Assembly (NCBI GenBank): GCA_024763135.1
Contig: JANTGD010000063.1
Coordinates: forward strand, 1-12,628
Reading direction: 5' to 3'
Length of the DNA stretch: 12,628 nt
Origin: Thiotrichales bacterium
GTDB lineage: Bacteria; Pseudomonadota; Gammaproteobacteria; UWMA-0217
Shown here one piece after another: positions 8,085-12,628 of this stretch. A program made the position numbers and the translations under genes. Each line of letters opens with the position of its first letter. Position 1 is the stretch's first letter. The notes under the pieces were generated by a model. The model was not told the origin of the DNA. It worked only from the letters and a program-made list of their open reading frames with translations, and made no database searches.

Positions 8085-8422
8085 TCCGTTGACTCCTGGC
8101 TCTTGTTGCAGAGGCTACTGTCGCGCAATTTGCGTGGCAGTGTGTTGAACCAGTTAAAAACTCACTGTAGGCGCGGACGAACTGCTGCGAATGAACGACG
8201 AACACCAGCAGGGTTTGCGACTCGTATCCCAACTCGGAACAACTACCGCTATATCGCGTCCTAATCTCAGCGCCGATTGAGGAGAGTCGATCCGCAGGTC
8301 TGTGTCCCCCCAGCGTTGCATTTCGTCATATTGCGGTTGTCTCGAGGGTGGAAAGGCCGCTGGAACTATGGCAGAGTGCACATTCATTTTTCCTAATATT
8401 AGTTTCGACCTGGGAGTCGGTT
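8085..8422. other. Intergenic region between divergent genes; no gene seen
   Basis: These 338 bp separate the small minus-strand gene from the thioredoxin gene and should hold both promoters. The best -10 candidate for thioredoxin is TAATAT (8394-8399) inside the perfect palindrome CTAATATTAG (8393-8402), but no good -35 sits at the right distance. GGGAG (8412-8416) is the ribosome binding site for the ATG at 8423. I see no domain-bearing open frame, tRNA or strong hairpin. Confidence 0.4.
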
Positions 8423-8803
8423 ATGGCAACAGTTGAATTGAGCAAGGACAACTTGGAATCTACGATAAACGACAATGATATTGTCATTATCGATTTCTGG
8501 GCCCCTTGGTGTGGTCCTTGCAAATCGTTTGGTCCCATTTATGAGACCGTTTCAGAGAAGTATGAGGATATTGTATTTGCCAAGGTGAATACTGAGGAAG
8601 AGCAGGAGCTCGCGGCTTCCTTTCAGATTCGCTCGATCCCGACGCTCATGATTTTCCGCGAAAAGGTCATTCTGTTTTCACAGCCAGGTATGCTCAGTGA
8701 AGCACAATTGGAAGGATTGATTGAGCAGGTGAAAGGTCTGGATATGGCGAAAGTCCACGAAGAGATTGCTGCGCAGCAGCAACAGGCGTCAGAAAACAGC
8801 TAG
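8423..8803 (+). CDS. trxA: Thioredoxin
   Basis: This is a small cytoplasmic dithiol-disulfide oxidoreductase that reduces protein disulfides and is itself recharged by thioredoxin reductase. The 126-residue protein has the canonical active site WCGPC at 29-33, the buried acid D24 before it (FWAPW context), and the cis-proline loop SIPT with P73. The fold is complete. It is about 18 residues longer than classic TrxA because of a charged, Gln-rich tail (AAQQQQASENS). I chose the ATG at 8423 because GGGAG lies 6 nt upstream and MATVELSKDN matches thioredoxin N-termini; the open frame extends to an ATG at 8348 but that adds non-homologous residues. The glycosyltransferase starts 19 nt after the stop, so the two are probably co-transcribed. 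The principal TrxA of gammaproteobacteria usually lies beside rho, so this may be a second thioredoxin; the symbol reflects the family. Confidence 0.92.
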   Translation: MATVELSKDNLESTINDNDIVIIDFWAPWCGPCKSFGPIYETVSEKYEDIVFAKVNTEEEQELAASFQIRSIPTLMIFREKVILFSQPGMLSEAQLEGLIEQVKGLDMAKVHEEIAAQQQQASENS

Positions 8804-8822
8804 TTTTTCTACGAGGCCGGCC

Positions 8823-10001
8823 ATGGATGTGCTGTTGTTTTTAGTAGGATTGTCATTGCTTCTGCTCACGTTGCCCGGCTCACTTGAGCTGCTGCTCGTG
8901 ACTGTGCCTGGTCTGTTGCCAAAACGACCGATTCCCCAGAGCAAGGAGACCTCCGGTGTACGGCTTGCCATCGTTATCCCCGCGCATAACGAAGAAACGG
9001 GATTGCCCAGCACCATCGCGTCTTTGCTGGAATGCGACGCGCCGCTGAATCCGCAAGACATCTTTGTGATTGCGGATAATTGTGAGGATGATACCGCAGC
9101 GGTTGCGCGCAGCCTTGGTGTGACCGTCCTTGAGCGCGTGGATCCCGTCAATCGTGGCAAGGGACAGGCCTTGAATTGGGCATTTGCCCAGTTGCTGGAG
9201 CGTGACTACACGGCCGTGATTAATGTCGATGCTGATACCCGGGTCGCCAAGAACTTCCTAGTGGTTTATCGACGTTTTTTTGCAGCGGGCGGGCAGGCAG
9301 GTCAAAGTGCTTACTATGTGGGTAATCCGCAGGCGAATCTGCGCACTCGCCTCATGCACATTGCGTTTCTGGCATTCAACTATCTTCGCCCACTGGCGCG
9401 CCGCAATCTGGGTCTCTCTGCAGGTATTCTGGGTAATGGCTTTGGTTTGGATGCAGCCACACTGCGCCGCATACCTTATGACAGCTTCTCAATCGTCGAG
9501 GATTTGGAATATCACACACGATTGGTGACTGCGGGTATTCAGGTTGCCTTCCTTGCAGAGACGAGTGTTTGCTCCGACATGCCTGCAACCGCCGCTGAAG
9601 CGCAGTCTCAACGAGAGCGTTGGGAGGGTGGCAGAATGCGCATGATTCTCGAGCAGACACCCAAACTGCTGCGGGGATTGTTGGTGCAGCGTCGACTGGG
9701 TTTGCTGGAGCCTCTTCTGGAACTCTGGCTATTGCCTTTGTCCTACCATCTCTTGCTATTGCTTGCCTTGTTACTCGTTGGTTTTGGTGGCTTGTTCAGT
9801 GGGTATGCGCTGTTTGCCTTGCTATTGGTTCTGCTGCACATCGTGGTGGCCATGTTTGTTGGTGGAGCGACGCTGGCAGATTGGAAGGCATTGATCAGTG
9901 CACCCTTTTTCATCGTCTGGAAAGTCACCAAATTGAGTGGGATTTTGAAAGCAGCAGGAAAAGGGGCGACGTGGAAGCGAACCTCACGCGGTTCTGAATA
10001 G
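8823..10001 (+). CDS. Membrane family 2 glycosyltransferase (processive type)
   Basis: This 392-residue inner-membrane enzyme should transfer sugars from a nucleotide-sugar donor on the cytoplasmic side. An N-terminal membrane helix (about 3-30) is followed by a GT-A domain. Its motifs are IVIPAHNEE (50-58), a nucleotide-binding ADNCEDD, the metal-binding D136-A-D138, the acidic E226-D227 of SIVEDLEYH (the likely catalytic base region) and QRERW at 263-267. The last fits QxxRW, the mark of chain-elongating enzymes such as cellulose and hyaluronan synthases. Two or three hydrophobic segments follow (about 301-322, 328-352 and a weaker one near 365-380). The ATG at 8823 is preferred because GAGG lies 6 nt upstream; an upstream ATG at 8766 would overlap thioredoxin. 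Substrate and product are unknown, and no other polysaccharide genes are nearby. Confidence 0.9.
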   Translation: MDVLLFLVGLSLLLLTLPGSLELLLVTVPGLLPKRPIPQSKETSGVRLAIVIPAHNEETGLPSTIASLLECDAPLNPQDIFVIADNCEDDTAAVARSLGVTVLERVDPVNRGKGQALNWAFAQLLERDYTAVINVDADTRVAKNFLVVYRRFFAAGGQAGQSAYYVGNPQANLRTRLMHIAFLAFNYLRPLARRNLGLSAGILGNGFGLDAATLRRIPYDSFSIVEDLEYHTRLVTAGIQVAFLAETSVCSDMPATAAEAQSQRERWEGGRMRMILEQTPKLLRGLLVQRRLGLLEPLLELWLLPLSYHLLLLLALLLVGFGGLFSGYALFALLLVLLHIVVAMFVGGATLADWKALISAPFFIVWKVTKLSGILKAAGKGATWKRTSRGSE

Positions 10002-10105
10002 TGGGGCGATGGGGCAGGACCAGTCCCTGGCGGGTCGTTTGGCGCCTCTCTACGGCTGTTGTGTCAGCGTGCCTTGTATCTGAGGGCCCCGAGACCTGTT
10101 GAATG

Positions 10106-10156
10106 AGGCATGACTATAGATAGTCTCAGTAACATACCCTTTGTTATCTCATGCCT
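10106..10156. repeat. Nested inverted repeats (possible three-way junction) upstream of fbp
   Basis: AGGCATGA (10106-10113) and TCATGCCT (10149-10156) form a perfect 8-bp outer inverted repeat. Inside are two more perfect ones: GACTAT/ATAGTC (10112-10117 with 10120-10125, overlapping the outer arm by two bases) and TAACA/TGTTA (10130-10134 with 10142-10146). The whole could fold as a stem carrying two hairpins. There is no T-run, so it is not a standard terminator for the glycosyltransferase gene. Nothing coding is visible in 10002-10327. Confidence 0.5.
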
Positions 10157-10242
10157 GCGGCAATTTCGTGCTCGCTCAGTTGCAGAAAGACTGCAGGGCA
10201 GGCATCTGTCCTAGTCGGGACGAGGATCGCCCGCAAAATTTT

Positions 10243-10296
10243 TTAGTATCCGCGGAATGTCAATTCCTGCTGGTTGGGTTTGTGTTAGTATCCGCG
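10243..10296 (+). promoter_or_regulatory. Duplicated 12-bp promoter-like element upstream of fbp
   Basis: TTAGTATCCGCG occurs at 10243-10254 and again at 10285-10296, 42 bp apart. The second copy contains an extended -10: TG (10283-10284), one base, then TAGTAT (10286-10291), followed by a GC-rich discriminator. It would start transcription about 30 nt before the fbp ATG. No good -35 is seen, as is common for extended -10 promoters. The first copy lacks the TG. Tandem promoters or an operator pair are both possible. Confidence 0.45.
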
Positions 10297-10327
10297 CCGA
10301 TTTCAAATTAAATGAGGGTTTCGATCG

Positions 10328-11341
10328 ATGGAGAAAGGTGTCAGCCTTACGCAATTTATCATTGAGGAACAGCGTCATATTCAGGGTGCGACCGGCGAGT
10401 TCACCTCTTTGCTCAATGATATTTTAACCGCATGTAAAAAGATTGCGAGCGAAGTAGACCAGGGACCGTTGATTGGCATTATGGGGTCTGCCGGTTCTGA
10501 GAATGTTCAAGGAGAAACACAGAAAAAGCTCGATATCATCACCAATGATATCATGGTGGATTCCTTGCAATGGACGGGGCACCTTGCAGGAATGGCCTCT
10601 GAAGAGATGGAAGAGCTGTTACAGATCCCGCCTGAATACCCACGTGGTAAATACTTGATTTTGTTCGACCCCCTGGATGGCTCCTCCAATATTGATGTCA
10701 ATGTCTCGGTGGGAACCATTTTCTCCATCCTACGTGCTCCAGAGGGTTGTGATCATCCTACTTTGGAAGATTTTCTGCAAAAGGGGACCGAGCAAGTCTG
10801 CGCGGGTTATACCCTGTATGGCCCAACGACCATGCTGGTGCTGACGACCGGAAATGGGGTGAACGGGTTTACATTGGATCGACGCATTGGAGAGTTTATT
10901 CTGACCAATCCGGATATGACGATTCCGGAGGAAACCACTGAATTCGCCATCAATATGTCGAACCAGCGATTTTGGGAAGCACCCGTGCAGCGGTATATCG
11001 ATGAGTGTCTGAAGGGTAAAGAAGGCCCCCGGGGTAAGGACTTCAATATGCGTTGGGTGGCTTCGATGGTTGCAGAAGTGCACCGTATTCTGACGCGTGG
11101 TGGCATCTTTATGTATCCCATGGATGAAAAAATGCGCGCCAAAGGCGCTACTGGCAAGCTGCGGTTGATGTACGAAGCCAATCCCATGAGTTATATCGTC
11201 GAACAAGCTGGTGGTATGAGCTGCACGGGTCGGGAGCGCATTATGGATATGGAACCCACAGGATTGCATCAACGCGTACCTGTCGTGCTGGGTTCGAAGG
11301 AAGAAGTGCAGCGCGTTATGGATTATCATAACGAGGCCTAG
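10328..11341 (+). CDS. fbp: Fructose-1,6-bisphosphatase class I
   Basis: This enzyme hydrolyses fructose 1,6-bisphosphate to fructose 6-phosphate and phosphate, the committed step of gluconeogenesis and also a Calvin-cycle step where that pathway exists. The 337-residue cytoplasmic protein has normal class I length. The metal and phosphate site DPLDGSSNIDVNVSVGT begins at D114, and the substrate-binding block KLRLMYEANPMSYIVEQAGG begins at K277, equivalent to the conserved Lys of the pig and E. coli enzymes. The N-terminus (MEKGVSLTQFIIEEQ) matches the family, and GAGGG lies 9 nt upstream. A likely extended -10 promoter lies 37 nt upstream. The last sense codon and the TAG stop lie inside the left arm of an inverted-repeat element. 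No Calvin-cycle genes are in view, so only the gluconeogenic role is supported. Confidence 0.97.
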   Translation: MEKGVSLTQFIIEEQRHIQGATGEFTSLLNDILTACKKIASEVDQGPLIGIMGSAGSENVQGETQKKLDIITNDIMVDSLQWTGHLAGMASEEMEELLQIPPEYPRGKYLILFDPLDGSSNIDVNVSVGTIFSILRAPEGCDHPTLEDFLQKGTEQVCAGYTLYGPTTMLVLTTGNGVNGFTLDRRIGEFILTNPDMTIPEETTEFAINMSNQRFWEAPVQRYIDECLKGKEGPRGKDFNMRWVASMVAEVHRILTRGGIFMYPMDEKMRAKGATGKLRLMYEANPMSYIVEQAGGMSCTGRERIMDMEPTGLHQRVPVVLGSKEEVQRVMDYHNEA

Positions 11342-11505
11342 TACCTCGTCCAGTTTAAAATGACGGACAGCAACCCTTCGGGTGCTGCCGCGCCTCGGCG
11401 TTCCAGTGCTTGCCAAGGATGCTGCCATTGCCCTTTCACTGAGCTTTCATGCGCAGCTTAACAAAAGCGCTGAGTCCGTCATTTTAAGCGAGACGAGATA
11501 CTAGG
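11337..11505. repeat. 169-bp element with 32-bp imperfect terminal inverted repeats (MITE-like or long hairpin)
   Basis: The left arm 11337-11368 and right arm 11474-11505 are inverted copies matching at 27 of 32 positions. From the outside in: CCTAGTA matches, 1 base differs, CTCGTC matches, 4 bases differ, and TTAAAATGACGGAC (14 bases) matches. The arms are equal in length with no gaps. The left loop holds a further hairpin, CAGC-ACCC with GGGT-GCTG (11368-11387, one bulged A). The left arm contains the fbp stop codon. A TAACG pentamer lies just outside each end (11329-11333 and 11507-11511), though not at symmetric distances. No open frame or T-run is present. It could be a non-autonomous mobile repeat or a folded 3' RNA protecting fbp mRNA. 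Confidence 0.75.
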
Positions 11506-11551
11506 GTAACGCGCCATCCGCTGGTTGCGATGATTGGCGATATAGTTATCC

Positions 11552-12529
11552 ATGTCACTTTTGTCCCCCCTATGGATTGGCGATTTAGCGCTACGTAATA
11601 ATGTTTTGCTTGCACCCATGGCGGGTGTGACTGATTTGCCGTTTCGGAGGGCTTGTTGGCAGCATGGCGCTGGTTTGACAGTCTCTGAAATGGTGGCTGC
11701 GAACCCTGCTGTACGGAGTACACGTAAGAGTCAATTACGTTTGCAGCCGGTATCACGGGAAGCGCCTCTCGCGGTACAGATTGTTGGTTCGGAGCCACAA
11801 TCGCTTGCGGACGCGGCGCGCTATCATGCGCAACAGGGGGTGGACCTTATTGATATCAATATGGGTTGCCCCGCACGCAAGGTCTGCCGTAAAGCGGCCG
11901 GTTCGGCGTTATTGGGGAATGAAATATTAGTTGCGGAGATACTCACGGCGGTTGTGCGTGCAGTGGAACTACCCGTGACCTTAAAGATACGTACAGGGTT
12001 GACGGCTACTCAGAAAAATGCGCCTAGGATTGCAAGAATTGCTGAGGAAGCAGGCATAAAAATGCTGACTGTACATGGGCGTACGCGGGATGCGCGTTTT
12101 CGAGGCGCTGCGGAGTACGACACAATCGCCGGGATTTCCGCCGCGACGCAAATCCCGGTTATCGCCAATGGCGATATCGATGGGCCCGATAAAGCGAACG
12201 AGGTGTTGCAGGAGACGGGCGCACAAGGGGTAATGATCGGTCGCGCTGCATTGGGACGCCCCTGGATTTTTCGTGAAATCACCCACTTTCTGGCGACCGG
12301 TGAGCGCCTCAAGGGGCCAACTTCTCGCCAATTGGCCGACCAGCTGCTTACGCATCTCGAGGCTCTCTATGCGTTCTATGGCACGCGCCAAGGTTTGCGC
12401 ATTGCGCGCAAGCACATTGCTTGGTATCTGCAAGATCAACCCACTTTTCCATCGTTTAAGCAAGCCATCAACCGTGCTGACGACCATAGCGTCCAATGCC
12501 GTCTGGTAAAATCGGTGCTCGCTACCTGA
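11552..12529 (+). CDS. dusB: tRNA-dihydrouridine synthase B
   Basis: This is an FMN- and NADPH-dependent enzyme that reduces a uridine of the tRNA D-loop to dihydrouridine. The 325-residue protein has a TIM barrel with the FMN-binding APMAGVTDLPFR at 21-32, GLTVSEM, INMGCPARKVCRKAAGSALL with catalytic C106, LKIRTG, VHGRT, IANGDI and GRAALGRPWIFREI, followed by a helical tRNA-binding tail (RIARKHIAWYL). The pattern, especially GLTVSEM and CPARKV, is DusB rather than DusA or DusC. The ATG at 11552 is the first possible start, since an in-frame TAG lies at 11543-11545. No good Shine-Dalgarno is seen, so translation may be weak. It starts 46 nt after the inverted-repeat element. In gammaproteobacteria dusB is usually followed by fis in one operon. 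Confidence 0.96.
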   Translation: MSLLSPLWIGDLALRNNVLLAPMAGVTDLPFRRACWQHGAGLTVSEMVAANPAVRSTRKSQLRLQPVSREAPLAVQIVGSEPQSLADAARYHAQQGVDLIDINMGCPARKVCRKAAGSALLGNEILVAEILTAVVRAVELPVTLKIRTGLTATQKNAPRIARIAEEAGIKMLTVHGRTRDARFRGAAEYDTIAGISAATQIPVIANGDIDGPDKANEVLQETGAQGVMIGRAALGRPWIFREITHFLATGERLKGPTSRQLADQLLTHLEALYAFYGTRQGLRIARKHIAWYLQDQPTFPSFKQAINRADDHSVQCRLVKSVLAT

Positions 12530-12615
12530 TTAACCTAAAAACCTCAGTTGGATCACAAAAGTCCACGCAAGCTCTTGGTGCACTTGGCAAATCAGAAAAA
12601 CCTCTCATCACCAAT

Positions 12616-12621
12616 AAGGTG
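12616..12621 (+). promoter_or_regulatory. Shine-Dalgarno of the gene after dusB, possibly fis
   Basis: AAGGTG ends 6 nt before the final base of the window, an A at 12628 that could begin an ATG. The 99 bp after dusB hold no terminator, so the next gene is probably in the same transcript. Conserved dusB-fis order makes fis the best guess. A GTG at 12619-12621 reading Met-Thr-Thr is an alternative start. Confidence 0.3.
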
Positions 12622-12628
12622 ACCACGA

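Noticed and set aside
8348..8422. Upstream ATG as the thioredoxin start
   Set aside because: The extra 25 residues do not match thioredoxins and the ATG at 8423 has a well-placed GGGAG.
10106..10156. A tRNA or a rho-independent terminator
   Set aside because: Only two arms inside a short outer stem, no tRNA consensus bases, and no T-run on either strand.
10730..11428. Minus-strand open frame of 232 residues over fbp
   Set aside because: It lies opposite a clearly identified fbp, has no domain, and starts inside the inverted-repeat element.
11530..11598. A 22-codon leader frame overlapping the dusB start
   Set aside because: It has no Shine-Dalgarno and no attenuator-like codon runs; likely chance.

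Overview
The window looks like chromosomal DNA of a gammaproteobacterium of moderate GC content. The signs are a LexA box of the CTGT-N8-ACAG type, a DusB gene at the right edge followed by what may be the start of fis (the usual gammaproteobacterial order), a class I fructose-1,6-bisphosphatase, and an OmpA-family envelope protein. No tRNA, rRNA, CRISPR array, transposase or integrase was found.

Layout from left to right. (1) Positions 3-3092, minus strand: a complete dnaE2/imuC error-prone DNA polymerase with its own near-consensus LexA box and overlapping promoter, but no imuA or imuB upstream. (2) Positions 3093-3646: a non-coding stretch of about 550 bp with a strong 71-nt stem-loop and a structured leader in front of the next gene. 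(3) Positions 3647-7741: a 1364-residue envelope protein. It runs signal peptide, unknown N-terminal region, GEVED domain, cadherin-like domain, a long Asp-rich TSP3-type calcium-binding region, a Gly-Gly-Gly/hydrophobic/Arg stretch like a C-terminal sorting signal, a second signal-peptide-like stretch, an OmpA-type beta-barrel and an OmpA peptidoglycan-binding domain. It reads like two surface proteins joined in one frame. (4) Positions 7822-8084, minus strand: a small unrecognised gene (70 residues) with a good ribosome binding site and its own rho-independent terminator. (5) Positions 8423-10001: a thioredoxin and a membrane family 2 glycosyltransferase, probably co-transcribed (19 nt apart). 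(6) Positions 10002-10327: a leader with nested palindromes and a duplicated promoter-like 12-mer exactly 42 bp apart. (7) Positions 10328-11341: fbp. (8) Positions 11337-11505: a 169-bp element with 32-bp inverted arms whose left arm supplies the fbp stop codon. (9) Positions 11552-12529: dusB, with a Shine-Dalgarno sequence for a probable next gene in the last bases.

The genes do not form one pathway. They cover SOS mutagenesis, cell surface and peptidoglycan attachment, thiol redox, polysaccharide synthesis, gluconeogenesis and tRNA modification. The most unusual items are the fused envelope protein with back-to-back sorting signals and the inverted-repeat element at the end of fbp. No convincing new multi-gene system is visible.
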